From assembly GCF_000519085.1 (NCBI RefSeq), contig NZ_KI912577.1, positions 69,501 through 133,500 of the forward strand: a DNA stretch of 64,000 bases, written 5' to 3'. Source of the DNA: Methylobacterium sp. 10. Its GTDB lineage: Bacteria; Pseudomonadota; Alphaproteobacteria; Rhizobiales; Beijerinckiaceae. The position numbers and the translations under genes are program-made. Below the pieces are notes generated by a model. The model was not told the DNA's origin. It saw only the letters and a program-made list of their open reading frames with translations, and did not search any database. Positions 1 through 7,888 of this stretch are shown piece by piece. Each line of letters starts with the position of its first letter. Within the stretch, counting starts at the first letter, position 1.

Positions 1-264
1 GAGGGCGCGATTGGCAAAGCCGCTGTAATACTCGCGGTGGTCTTGGGGTGAGAGATCGACCACAGCGTATTGCACACGGCCGCGATCGATGAGCTCGGGC
101 TCCTCGGACGGATCCTCGACGACTTTGCCGCTCCACCCGAACCACAAGCCTTCATAGGACGTGAAGGCCTCCTTGACGGCGACCGCCAAGCCCCCTGCGG
201 CAACGGATTTTCCGCTGTCCTCGGGGATGGCCACACGGTTCGATACGATGACAAGGCGTGCCAC
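1..264 (-). CDS. otsA: Trehalose-6-phosphate synthase, N-terminal part (gene runs off the left edge)
   Basis: The enzyme transfers glucose from UDP-glucose to glucose-6-phosphate in the cytoplasm, the first step of trehalose synthesis for osmotic and desiccation protection. Read on the minus strand from a GTG at 264, the first residues are VARLVIVSNRVA, then an AAGGLAVAV stretch, then LWFGWSGK, and PQDHREYYSGFANRAL at the edge. These are the hallmark N-terminal blocks of the GT20 family: the SNR start, the glycine loop that binds the nucleotide sugar, and the WFGWSG block. An in-frame TGA lies directly upstream of the GTG, so the start cannot be earlier. Only 88 codons are present, against about 460-480 for a full OtsA. 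The next genes to the right are small stress-type proteins on the opposite strand, which fits an osmotic or desiccation role. Confidence 0.9.
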   Translation of the reverse strand, partial: MARLVIVSNRVAIPEDSGKSVAAGGLAVAVKEAFTSYEGLWFGWSGKVVEDPSEEPELIDRGRVQYAVVDLSPQDHREYYSGFANRAL

Positions 265-670
265 TCAGCGGGCTCCGGTCCTCAGCGTGCAGCGCACCCA
301 AGGCACGCCGGACAAGACATTCCGATGTTCAACGCGCGTAACGCGACCGTGATCCGTCCGATACAGCCGCGTCTGTTCATATTCCGTCAGCCAACCTAAC
401 CGACCGCATCGTCCACGGCCAGGGCAGGGCGAGACGAATGTCGGTTCCGTAGTGGATCACGCGGCCCGTCCCCCGCCCGACGATGCCGCTTCACCATCGG
501 TTTTGCGACGTCGAACGGTCTTATGGGAACGCGGCGCGGCGCGCATCGGCGGGGATGTCGCGCCCGGGCCCTCGTCCATCGTTCGACGATGAGCATTCCT
601 TGCGGAACCGCGTCTGTTTCCATGTTGTTGAAGAGCCACATGTGACATCGCCCAAGAGCGATCGAGGAGT
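265..670. other. Intergenic region between otsA and the small membrane protein genes; no gene seen
   Basis: About 400 bases between the divergent otsA and the 677 gene. Open frames here are short, lack recognisable protein features and are mostly antisense extensions of the next gene. The minus-strand frame that ends in the TGA just before otsA contains no start codon upstream. The region must hold the promoters of both flanking genes, but I see no clear -35/-10 pair or operator. Confidence 0.4.
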
Positions 671-676
671 ATGCCC

Positions 677-1180
677 GTGAACGCAAACCAACCAACTGGC
701 CCGGCATCCGCGGCGAACGCCCCCGGGATCGGCTCCGGCGAGGCTGCTACTCCGACTGGCGATTGGCGTGCGCTGAAGGGCGATGTCGAGGGCATCGCCG
801 ACGTGGCCGTCGAGCGCGGCCGGGGCTTCGTCGCCGCCGCGCGGGCCCAGGCTACCGATTATGCCGATCGCCGCAAGGGCGACGCCGCCCAGTCGGTGAA
901 CGATATCGCCCAGGGCTTGCGGGATTCCAGCAAGTCCTTCGAGGAGCAGCCGAACATCAAGGCGTTCTTCGACAGCGCCGCCGAGGGTCTCGAACAGCTC
1001 GGCACCTCCATCGAGAACCGTAGCTTCGCCGAGTTCTACGACGAGGCGGAAGCCTTCGCCCGCCGCGCTCCCGTCGCCGTTGCCGTCGCGACCTTCGTGA
1101 CCGGCTTCGTCGTCTCGCGCTTCATCAAGTCGTCGAGCATCGCGCCCCACCGCGATGCCCGCGACGCGTTCCGCAGCTAG
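677..1180 (+). CDS. Small single-pass membrane protein, amphipathic (nutrient-stress/YqjD-like type)
   Basis: A protein of about 167 residues with a soluble alanine-rich amphipathic N-terminal part and one membrane segment near the C-terminus (APVAVAVATFVTGFVV), followed by a short basic tail. This layout resembles the YqjD/ElaB and nutrient-deprivation-induced small membrane proteins, which are tail-anchored and accumulate under stress; that link is by architecture only. Two starts are possible: ATG at 671 and GTG at 677 (ATG CCC GTG). The AGGAG at 665-669 sits only one base from the ATG but seven bases from the GTG, so I prefer 677. It opens a run of four co-directional genes (to 2742) that share the theme of helical soluble part plus one or two membrane segments. 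Function is not known. Confidence 0.6.
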   Translation: MNANQPTGPASAANAPGIGSGEAATPTGDWRALKGDVEGIADVAVERGRGFVAAARAQATDYADRRKGDAAQSVNDIAQGLRDSSKSFEEQPNIKAFFDSAAEGLEQLGTSIENRSFAEFYDEAEAFARRAPVAVAVATFVTGFVVSRFIKSSSIAPHRDARDAFRS

Positions 1181-1190
1181 GCCGGACGTC

Positions 1191-1586
1191 ATGTCGAACG
1201 GCCCGCAATCCAGCATTCAAAGCCTCGTCGGCGATGCCCTGCGCGAGACGAGCGAACTCGCGCGCAAGGAGATGGCGCTCTTCCGCACCGAGATGACGAG
1301 CAACGTCCGGACGCTGTTCATCGGCCTCGCGCTGATGGTCGGCGCCGGCGTGTTCGGGGTCGTCGCCCTGTTCGTCCTGGTGGACGCCCTGGTGAAGTGG
1401 CTCGCCACGGTGGTGCATTCGGAAGCCCTGTCCGCCCTCATCGTCGGCGGCGTGCTTCTTGTGGTCGCCATCGTCTTCGCCCTGATCGGACGGAACGCCA
1501 TGTCCCTCTCCACACTGGCGCCGACCCGCACGACACGGCAGATGCGCCAGGATGCGCGCGCATTGTCCGAAAGGGTATCGGGATGA
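1191..1586 (+). CDS. Phage-holin-superfamily (DUF1469/YqjE-like) membrane protein
   Basis: A 131-residue protein beginning MSNGPQSSIQSLVGDAL, with an amphipathic helix (SELARKEMALFRTEM) followed by two membrane segments (around LFIGLALMVGAGVFGVVALF and ALIVGGVLLVVAIVFALI). This is the pattern of the putative actinobacterial holin-X/YqjE family, which despite the name is generally a small inner-membrane protein found beside YqjD-like proteins rather than a lysis protein. The start at 1191 lies 10 bases after the previous stop. Its stop overlaps the next start in an ATGA (1583-1586), so translation is probably coupled. Role unknown; a stress-related membrane function is inferred from the company. 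Confidence 0.75.
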   Translation: MSNGPQSSIQSLVGDALRETSELARKEMALFRTEMTSNVRTLFIGLALMVGAGVFGVVALFVLVDALVKWLATVVHSEALSALIVGGVLLVVAIVFALIGRNAMSLSTLAPTRTTRQMRQDARALSERVSG

Positions 1587-1972
1587 GTGAATCGTTGAAC
1601 GACCTCGAGAAGGACATCGAGGCGAGCCGTGCCCGCCTCGACCAGACCATCGACCGCATCCAGGACAGGCTCTCCGTCCCGAGCATCGTCGATGACATGC
1701 TGGGCAATGTCCGCCGTACCCCACTGAGCGGAGCCTATGACGGGGCACTCGATGCGATCCGCCGCAACCCCGTGCCCGTCCTTCTCATCGCGGCGGGGAT
1801 CGGCTGGCTCTTGCACCGCACGGCCAAGGACAAGCCGACGCTGCCCAAGCGGAATATCGTCGACGCGGACGCCACGTTGCCGGTGACGCAGACGGCGGCC
1901 GCGAAAGTCTACGATCCGGACCAGCCGACCCGTCAGCCCGTGAAGGAACTGGCGGAGGAAACACAGATTTGA
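1583..1972 (+). CDS. DUF3618 domain protein
   Basis: A 129-residue protein starting MSESLNDLEKDIEASRARLDQ. The first 40 residues form the DUF3618 helix, with the typical spacing of acidic and arginine residues (ASRARLDQTIDRIQDRLS). A short hydrophobic stretch (PVPVLLIAAGIGWLLH) at about residues 63-78 looks like a single membrane anchor, and the tail is polar. DUF3618 proteins are usually encoded with YqjE-like and YqjD-like partners, as here. The start is fixed by the ATGA overlap with the preceding gene. The last codons run into TTGA, where the next frame could in theory begin at the TTG. No enzymatic residues are apparent. Confidence 0.75.
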   Translation: MSESLNDLEKDIEASRARLDQTIDRIQDRLSVPSIVDDMLGNVRRTPLSGAYDGALDAIRRNPVPVLLIAAGIGWLLHRTAKDKPTLPKRNIVDADATLPVTQTAAAKVYDPDQPTRQPVKELAEETQI

Positions 1973-2052
1973 GCCTCCACAAGGCCGATCGAAATCTGAC
2001 TGACCCGGCAGCGGCCTCGCCGCTCCATTCCCATCCGACAGGAATCGCCTCC

Positions 2053-2742
2053 ATGAGCCACAGCAGCATACCGGGTGAGCCCAAGAGCTCCCTTCCCGAC
2101 GACATCGCCCTCGCCGCCGGCCTCCCCCACGGGGACGAGACCAGTCGTTCGCTCCACGACATCTCCGAGCGAGCCCGCACCGAGACGCGGGCGACGGCGG
2201 GCGATATCCGCGATCAGGCCGGCAACCTCGCCGACGATGCCAAGGTCAAGGCCGAGGGCTATGCCGACCGGGCCAAGGCCGCCGCGCTCGATGCGCGGGA
2301 CACCGTGAAGGACAAGGCGGACAAGCTGATCGACCGCGCGTCCGAGACCTACGACGACGCACGGGACTGGGCGTCGGACACCCACCGGTCCACGCGTCGC
2401 AGCATCGGCGAGTTCGCCGAGCGCGGCAGCCAGCGCCTCGACCGGGGCAAGACCAACGTCGAGCAGTTCGTTACCGAGAACCCGCTTCTCGTGGGCGTCG
2501 TCGGCCTCGCGGCGGGTCTGCTCCTCGGTGCCCTCCTGCCGCGGACGCGCCGCGAGGATCAGGCCGTGGGACCATGGGCCGACGAAGTGAAGGACCAGGG
2601 CCTTCGCTATGCCCGTGACTTCGCCGACCGTGGCCGCGAGTTCGTGGAAAGCGCCCTCGACCCTGAGAACATCAACGCCGCGACACAGCGTGGGGCCGAA
2701 CCGTTCCAGAAGCCCGACGTTCCGCCGGTGCGGACGCACTGA
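2053..2742 (+). CDS. YqjD/DUF883-like membrane-anchored helical protein
   Basis: A 229-residue protein. Residues 30-150 are a long charged helix rich in Asp, Ala, Lys and Arg with heptad and hendecad spacing (for example ADRAKAAALDARDTVKDKAD), followed by one membrane segment (PLLLVGVVGLAAGLLLGALL-like, GVVGLAAGLLLGALLP) and a C-terminal part (FADRGREFVESALDP). This matches YqjD/ElaB-type (DUF883) proteins and late-embryogenesis-like amphipathic proteins. An earlier TTG at 1969 overlaps the previous stop, but the ATG at 2053 has an AGGA eight to twelve bases upstream and removes an uncharacteristic N-terminal extension, so I prefer it. It is the last gene of the run and is followed by a strong terminator at 2774. 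Stress protection of membrane or DNA is inferred only. Confidence 0.65.
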   Translation: MSHSSIPGEPKSSLPDDIALAAGLPHGDETSRSLHDISERARTETRATAGDIRDQAGNLADDAKVKAEGYADRAKAAALDARDTVKDKADKLIDRASETYDDARDWASDTHRSTRRSIGEFAERGSQRLDRGKTNVEQFVTENPLLVGVVGLAAGLLLGALLPRTRREDQAVGPWADEVKDQGLRYARDFADRGREFVESALDPENINAATQRGAEPFQKPDVPPVRTH

Positions 2743-2773
2743 GACCGTCCTCAGGGAGTTTCAGGATGAAAGA

Positions 2774-2803
2774 GGGGCGGCGCTCGACAGCGCCGCCCCT
2801 TCT
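2774..2803 (+). terminator. Rho-independent-type terminator after the small membrane protein genes
   Basis: A perfect 11-bp stem, GGGGCGGCGCT (2774-2784) and AGCGCCGCCCC (2789-2799), with loop CGAC, followed by TTCTAT. It lies 31 bases after the stop at 2742, where the four-gene run ends. Confidence 0.75.
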
Positions 2804-2886
2804 ATGTTGGGACTGGGACACGTGTCCGAATCCATAAGGGGCGGGTGCCCCCGGCCGTTCGGACGATCCGACGAGCGAGGCCTCCC

Positions 2887-3615
2887 GTGTCAGCCCCTCA
2901 GCCCCGCCTGCTTTGGTGCGGCGACACCGCGATCACCGTGGAGTTCGGTGAGAGGATCGACCCCGACGCCAACGCCCTGGTTCTAGCCCTCGACCATGCC
3001 GTGCGGGATTCCGGCATCCCGGGGGTCGTCGAGTCCGTTCCCACCTACCGATCGCTCACCGTTCACGTCGATCCGTGCGCGGTGGCGCCGGACGAGATCG
3101 AATCCGCGCTTCTCGCCCTCGTCGGTACGGTCCCCGCCGGGACGGCGCCACGCCGGCTCTGGCGTATTCCGGTGGTCTATGGCGGGGCCTTCGGCATCGA
3201 TCTCGACGATGTCGCCGCCCATCACGGACTCAACCCCGACGAGGTCGTGGCCCGGCATGCGGCACCCGAATATCGTGTGGCCATGAACGGGTTCCTGCCG
3301 GGCTACGCCTATCTCTCGGGTCTCGACCCCAGCCTCGCCCTGTCGCGCCGGGAAAGTCCGAGGCCGGGGACGCCGGCCGGAACCATCTCCATCGGCGGCG
3401 TACAGGCGCTGGTGGCGAGCATCGCGGCGCCGAGCGGATGGCACCTCCTGGGGCGAACCCCCGTGCGCTCGTTTCTGCCGGGCCGCGATCCGGTCTTCCT
3501 GTTCGAGCCCGGCGACGCGATCCGCTTCCTCCCCATCGACCCGGACCAATGGGACGAACTCGACCGGGCGGCGCAAGCCGGAGAGCGCATCGTCGAGTGC
3601 GAGACCGTGCCATGA
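2887..3615 (+). CDS. pxpB: 5-oxoprolinase subunit PxpB (KipI family)
   Basis: One of the three subunits of the ATP-dependent 5-oxoprolinase PxpABC, which opens pyroglutamate to glutamate. It is also known as the KipI or allophanate-hydrolase subunit 1 family. Seen in the protein: GDTAITVEFGERIDP near the N-terminus, NGFLPGYAYLSGLDP in the middle, then RPGTPAGTISIGG and WHLLGRTP, all conserved KipI-family blocks. Length is 242 residues, normal for the family. The GTG at 2887 has GCGAGG upstream and begins just before the conserved region. The stop overlaps the pxpC start (ATGA at 3612), the usual coupling of this pair. The third subunit, PxpA (LamB/YcsF), is not adjacent. Confidence 0.9.
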   Translation: MSAPQPRLLWCGDTAITVEFGERIDPDANALVLALDHAVRDSGIPGVVESVPTYRSLTVHVDPCAVAPDEIESALLALVGTVPAGTAPRRLWRIPVVYGGAFGIDLDDVAAHHGLNPDEVVARHAAPEYRVAMNGFLPGYAYLSGLDPSLALSRRESPRPGTPAGTISIGGVQALVASIAAPSGWHLLGRTPVRSFLPGRDPVFLFEPGDAIRFLPIDPDQWDELDRAAQAGERIVECETVP

Positions 3616-4637
3616 CCGGCAGGCTCGCCATCACGCGATGCCACGGCGCGCTCAGCCTCCAGGATGGCGGACGACGGGGCTACCAGCGCTACGGCCTCTC
3701 GGTCTCCGGCGCCATGGATCGCCTCGCCATGGCGACGGCGAATGCCCTCGTCGGGAATGCCGTGGATGCGCCGGTCCTCGAATTCGGGCTCGGCGGCGGC
3801 CGCTTCGTCGTGGAGGCGGGACGAGGATGGTTCGCCAGCGCCGGTGCGCCCTGCCCCCTTCGCATCGACGGCATGCCGATTGCGGGGCATCGGACCATGA
3901 CCCTGGCGGAAGGCACCGAATTGGAGGTCGCCCCACCGAGCGAAGGGACGTTCGTCTACCTCGCCGTGGCCGGCGGGTTCGGGGCGCACTCCCTGCTCGG
4001 CAGCGTCTCCCTCCATCTCCGCGCCGGGATCGGTGGCGCCGAGGGCCGGCTCTTCCGATCCGGCGACGGGCTCGCTTTCACCGCGACGGAGTACGCAGCA
4101 CCGGGCGACCGGACCGTCGATGCCGTTCCCCTCGACCGAAACGCGTCGATCCGCGTCATGCTCGGGCCCCAGGCCGAAAGCTTCACCAAAAGCGGGATCG
4201 ACACGCTGCTCGGCTCGCCCTTCACCGTGTCGCACCGCGCCGACCGGATGGGATACCAGCTCGACGGCCCCGCCATCGCCCATGGCGAGGGCGGCTACAA
4301 CATCGTCTCCGACGCCACCGTCGCGGGGTCGATCCAGGTGCCGGGCAACGGCCTGCCCATCGTGCTGATGGCGGACCGCCAGACCACCGGGGGCTATCCG
4401 AAGATCGCCACCGTGATCTCGGCCGATCTGCGCCGCCTCGCCCAAAGCCGGCCGGGCGATCCGATCCGGTTCGAAGCCGTGACCCTCGCAACGGCGCGAG
4501 AGGCCGCTCTCGAACGCCAGCGTGCCATCGCCGACCTGCCCGGCCGCCTGCGTCGCCTCGCCGGTCTCGATGTCGAACGGCTCTTCCGTGCCAACCTTGC
4601 CGGACAAGCCGTGGACGCCCTCGGTGAATCCCCCTGA
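3612..4637 (+). CDS. pxpC: 5-oxoprolinase subunit PxpC (KipA / biotin-dependent carboxyltransferase family)
   Basis: The large partner of PxpB in 5-oxoprolinase. The protein starts MTGRLAITRCHGALSLQDGG and continues with RYGLSVSGAMDRLAMATANA and the LEFGLGG block, typical of KipA/UAHS2 proteins. The C-terminal half has RADRMGYQLDGP, then SDATVAGSIQVPGNGLPIVL and MADRQTTGGYPKIATV, the signature of the family. Length is 341 residues, as expected. Translation is coupled to pxpB by the ATGA overlap. After the stop a 41-base gap leads to an alpha/beta hydrolase rather than to pxpA. Confidence 0.9.
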   Translation: MTGRLAITRCHGALSLQDGGRRGYQRYGLSVSGAMDRLAMATANALVGNAVDAPVLEFGLGGGRFVVEAGRGWFASAGAPCPLRIDGMPIAGHRTMTLAEGTELEVAPPSEGTFVYLAVAGGFGAHSLLGSVSLHLRAGIGGAEGRLFRSGDGLAFTATEYAAPGDRTVDAVPLDRNASIRVMLGPQAESFTKSGIDTLLGSPFTVSHRADRMGYQLDGPAIAHGEGGYNIVSDATVAGSIQVPGNGLPIVLMADRQTTGGYPKIATVISADLRRLAQSRPGDPIRFEAVTLATAREAALERQRAIADLPGRLRRLAGLDVERLFRANLAGQAVDALGESP

Positions 4638-4678
4638 TCCGTCTCGACGCCGCGCGAGGGAGCCGCTATCCGGGCAGC

Positions 4679-5230
4679 ATGAAGCTCGCCGATTGCGACA
4701 TCCTCATCCTCCCCGGCTATGCGGGCTCGGAAGACGGCCATTGGCAGGCCGGCTGGGCCGCCCGCATGGCCAATGCCCGCATCGTCGAGCAGGACGACTG
4801 GCACCATCCGGAGGCCGGCTCATGGCGCGCACGCATCGTCGAGGCGGTGGAAGCGGCGGCGCGGCCCGTGATCCTCATCGCCCACAGCCTCGGCGTGGTC
4901 GCCTCCGTGCAGGCGGCACCCGCCTTTCCCGAAGGCAAGGTGCGGGGCGCCCTCCTCGTGGCGTTCCCGGATGTGGAGCAGACGCCGAACCTACCCTCCA
5001 GCGTCACGGATTTCGCGCCGGTGCCGCGCGATCCCCTGCCCTTCCCGTCGTTGCTCGTAGCAAGCCGCAACGACCCCTATTGCGCCTATGATCGGGCCGA
5101 AGACTTCGCCTATTCCTGGGGTGCCGCCCTGGTCGATGCCGGCGAATCCGGCCACATCAACGTGGCGAGCGGGCATGGTCCGTGGCCCGAGGGGCTGATG
5201 CGCCTGGCGGGATTTCTGAAGGGGCTCTGA
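4679..5230 (+). CDS. RBBP9/YdeN-family alpha/beta hydrolase
   Basis: A 183-residue serine hydrolase of the RBBP9/YdeN family. Seen: the family opening ILILPGYAGSEDGHWQAGW, the nucleophile elbow AHSLG with Ser70, an acid at Asp132 (ASRNDPY) and a histidine at His159 (ESGHIN), which together give a complete catalytic triad in the usual order. The C-terminal GPWPEGLMRLAGFL is also family-typical. The natural substrate of this family is unknown. It follows pxpC by 41 bases and may be in the same transcript, but nothing links its activity to oxoproline. It ends two bases before the converging minus-strand gene at 5232, with no terminator between them. Confidence 0.85.
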   Translation: MKLADCDILILPGYAGSEDGHWQAGWAARMANARIVEQDDWHHPEAGSWRARIVEAVEAAARPVILIAHSLGVVASVQAAPAFPEGKVRGALLVAFPDVEQTPNLPSSVTDFAPVPRDPLPFPSLLVASRNDPYCAYDRAEDFAYSWGAALVDAGESGHINVASGHGPWPEGLMRLAGFLKGL

Positions 5231-5231
5231 T

Positions 5232-6263
5232 TCACGCCTTCTCGGCCCCGCCCATCGGCTTCAAGAGCTCCCCGGCCACGTCCGACAGGCGCGGCGGCTC
5301 CTCCCTGACGAAGGGGAGCGGACGGCAGACCGCCAGGGCGGCGAGGCCGAACCGGGCGGTCATCAGGCCATTGAGGACGCCCTCGCCGAGTTTGGCCGAG
5401 ACCCGCGCGGCGATGCCGAGGCCGAGGACCTGCTGGATCATGCTCTCGCCCACCGCCATGCCGCCGGTGACCGTGAGATGCGCGAAGGCGGAGCGGGCCA
5501 GGCGCAGGAACCCGAGAAAGCCCGGACGCCCGCCATAGATCGTCGCGATCCGGCGCAGGAGGCGCATGGCGGCGAAGACCACGAAGGCCACGTCGACGAT
5601 GGCGCGCGGGCTCAGCGCCGTCACCGCCGAGACCTGCTTGGCGGCCGAGGCGATGGCGTTGCGGGCCTGCCGGTCGAGGGGTTCGAGGAGTTCGTGCTCG
5701 GCGAGGCCGATCCGGTCGTCTACGTCGAGGATCGTATCGCCCAGGGCCTTCAGGCGCTGGCGCCCGGCCGCGAGCCCGGTGCGGGTGGCGTAGAGGGTGC
5801 AGAGCTCGGCGACCACCGCCTGAGCGCCGGTATGATCCCGCGTGGCGATGGCCTCGACCGCTTTCGCCCGCAACGTCTCGATCCGGCGTTCGCGCCAGAT
5901 GCCGGCGAGTTCACGCATCACCAGGGCCAGGAAGGCGATCCCCGCCACCACGAGGAGGGCCAGGGCGACGCCGCCGAGCCAGGGCGCGGCCGAGAACAGA
6001 TCGGCGATCATCCGCTCCAGCGACAGGCCGACCCCGAGGGAAACGAGGCCGCCCAGCGCCAGCATCAGCACCGACAGCCACGGCGCCCGCGATTTCGGCG
6101 CCACCGGCACGGCGGTGCCGTCCGCCGCCTCGACGATCTCGAACGGCTCCTCGACGATCCTGACCGCGCTCGGCGGGACCGGCGGCGGAACGATGCCGTC
6201 CAGGCCATCGGCCGGCTCGGCGGTGGGGATGCGGAAGGCGCGGGGACGGTTCGAAGAGGTCAT
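5232..6263 (-). CDS. TIGR01620-family (YcjF-like) inner membrane protein
   Basis: A 343-residue protein of the YcjF/TIGR01620 family. Residues 1-58 are a proline-rich cytoplasmic stretch. Two membrane segments follow at about 60-82 (PWLSVLMLALGGLVSL) and 94-117 (GGVALALLVVAGIAFLALVM), and then a long helical soluble domain containing ALSPRAIVDVAFVVFAAMRL, the family core, and GMAVGESMIQQVLGLGIAARV. YcjF is encoded directly with the YcjX ATPase in many proteobacteria and the pair responds to envelope or heat stress. The same order is kept here: ycjX (6355-7794) upstream, then this gene, with 91 bases between them that hold a small hairpin. Molecular function is unknown. Confidence 0.85.
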   Translation of the reverse strand: MTSSNRPRAFRIPTAEPADGLDGIVPPPVPPSAVRIVEEPFEIVEAADGTAVPVAPKSRAPWLSVLMLALGGLVSLGVGLSLERMIADLFSAAPWLGGVALALLVVAGIAFLALVMRELAGIWRERRIETLRAKAVEAIATRDHTGAQAVVAELCTLYATRTGLAAGRQRLKALGDTILDVDDRIGLAEHELLEPLDRQARNAIASAAKQVSAVTALSPRAIVDVAFVVFAAMRLLRRIATIYGGRPGFLGFLRLARSAFAHLTVTGGMAVGESMIQQVLGLGIAARVSAKLGEGVLNGLMTARFGLAALAVCRPLPFVREEPPRLSDVAGELLKPMGGAEKA

Positions 6264-6309
6264 GGGCGGATCTTTGGTGATGACGCAACGGATCGATCGG
6301 TGGATCTGC

Positions 6310-6333
6310 CCTCTCCCCGCACGCGGGGAGAGG
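6310..6333. repeat. Short GC-rich inverted repeat between the ycjX-like and ycjF-like genes
   Basis: Arms CCTCTCCCCGC (6310-6320) and GCGGGGAGAGG (6323-6333), an exact 11-bp inverted repeat with two bases between. It has no T-run on the transcribed strand. The arm core is like that of the larger palindromic repeats elsewhere in this window, so it may be a reduced copy. Confidence 0.5.
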
Positions 6334-6354
6334 CGGACTCGCTCAGCCCGACGC

Positions 6355-7794
6355 TCACGTCAGCTTGTCGCCGATGAGGAACTGCATCGCCCGGTCGAGG
6401 CGGATCTGCGGCAGGTGGCCGGGGCGGCCATGGGCGTCGGGCCGGATCAGCGGGGGGCGAAAGCGCGGAAAGCGGAGGGAGCCGGGCGGCACCGCCCCCT
6501 CCAGCACGGATTCGGGCCGGGACGGCAATTCGCCGGGGAACACCGCCGCCTCGCTCCGCCCGTCGAAGGTTTCGTCGCCCACATGCTCGCCGGCCTCGGG
6601 CGTTCCCGAGACCGCGCGCAGGGTCATGCCGTCATCGTGCACCGTGGTTTCCCGCGTGGCCCGCACGGAGGCGAGCGCCACGGTCCCGACGCGGGCGCCG
6701 GCAGCCTCGGTCCGGCGCATGGCGCGGGAGACGAGGAGGCGCAGCAAAGCCTCCAGCCGGTCGTGGCTGGTCTGGTGGAGGTGGTCCGCCTTGGTGGCCG
6801 CGAACATGATGCGGTCCGCCCTCGGCGCGAACAGGCGCGACAGGATGGTATTGCGGCCGATCCGGAAGCTGAGGAGCACGGTATCGAGGGCCTCTTCCAA
6901 CTCGGCGAGGGCGGCCGGCCCGGCATCGACGGCGGCGAGCACGTCCACGAGGACGATCTGGCGATCCACCCGCTGGAAATGGTTACGGAAGAACGGCTCC
7001 ACGACCTTCGCCTTGTAGGCCTCGAAGCGCCGCTCCATCAGCCCGGCGAGGCTGTCCGACGAGATCGTCTCCGGCAGGGCGTCGAGGGGAGCGAAGGTCA
7101 GCGCGGGCGATCCGGCGAGGTCGCCCGGCATCAGGAAACGGCCCGGTGGCGTGGTCGCCACCGATTCCGGACCGGCGCGCAACGCGGTGAGATAGGCGGT
7201 GAAGGCGATGCTCGCCCGCTCGGCCACGACCTCGTCGAGGGGACCGGCAGGGTCGAGGTCCTTGAGCACCGACAGCCAGGGCGCCGCGATGGCGGCGCGT
7301 CCCGTGCGGCGCGTCCCGGCGATGGTGGCGGCGGACCAGTCCGCGTAGCTCTGGTCGATCAGGGCGAGGTCGAGGAGCCATTCGCCGGGATAATCCACCA
7401 CGTCGAGCATCAGTGTGCCGGGTCCGGAGCGCCAGCCCCCCTTGCGCTCGTATTCGATGGCGAGGCGGAACTGGCTGATCCGGTCGGTGGAGCGCGGCCA
7501 CAGACGCTGCTCCGTCAGGGCGGCGAAATGATCCTCGTAGGGGAAGCGCGGCACGTCGTCGTCGGGCTGCGGCACGAGGCGGGCCCGGCGCAGCCGTCCC
7601 TCATGCGCGGGCGCGAAGGCCGGCAGCGCATGGGTCTCTACGAGATGATGGATCAGCGCCGTCGTGAACACCGTCTTGCCCGACCGCGCGAGACCCGTGA
7701 CGCCGAGCCTCAGGGTCGGCTGGATCAGGAGATCGCTCGATGCCTCGGCGAAGGCCTGGATCGCGGAGCCCGCGCGCGAGGCGAAGCTGATCAT
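6355..7794 (-). CDS. YcjX-family stress-associated P-loop ATPase/GTPase
   Basis: A 479-residue P-loop protein of the YcjX family (COG3106). The Walker A motif GLARSGKT is at residues 34-41, immediately after LRLGVTG, as in E. coli YcjX. Other family blocks are LDVVDYPGEWLLDL in the middle (the Walker B/switch region with DYPGEW), DVLAAVDAG, and FAATKADHLH near the base-recognition region. Its role is unknown, but family members sit beside ycjF and belong to stress regulons. It starts at an ATG at 7794. The P5-like gene at 7889 lies 94 bases upstream on the same strand. Confidence 0.9.
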   Translation of the reverse strand: MISFASRAGSAIQAFAEASSDLLIQPTLRLGVTGLARSGKTVFTTALIHHLVETHALPAFAPAHEGRLRRARLVPQPDDDVPRFPYEDHFAALTEQRLWPRSTDRISQFRLAIEYERKGGWRSGPGTLMLDVVDYPGEWLLDLALIDQSYADWSAATIAGTRRTGRAAIAAPWLSVLKDLDPAGPLDEVVAERASIAFTAYLTALRAGPESVATTPPGRFLMPGDLAGSPALTFAPLDALPETISSDSLAGLMERRFEAYKAKVVEPFFRNHFQRVDRQIVLVDVLAAVDAGPAALAELEEALDTVLLSFRIGRNTILSRLFAPRADRIMFAATKADHLHQTSHDRLEALLRLLVSRAMRRTEAAGARVGTVALASVRATRETTVHDDGMTLRAVSGTPEAGEHVGDETFDGRSEAAVFPGELPSRPESVLEGAVPPGSLRFPRFRPPLIRPDAHGRPGHLPQIRLDRAMQFLIGDKLT

Positions 7795-7888
7795 GAAGCG
7801 TAGGTCTCGTGTGGCCGGAGGGGGAGGATAGTGGGCGACGCAGGGGTGAGGTGGCGCGCGTCTCTGGCGAACGCAAGAACCGGACGCG

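Noticed and set aside
265-480. Minus-strand coding frame just upstream of otsA, ending in a TGA next to the otsA GTG
   Set aside because: It has a stop about 60 codons upstream and no ATG, GTG or TTG in between that would open a gene; no recognisable protein.
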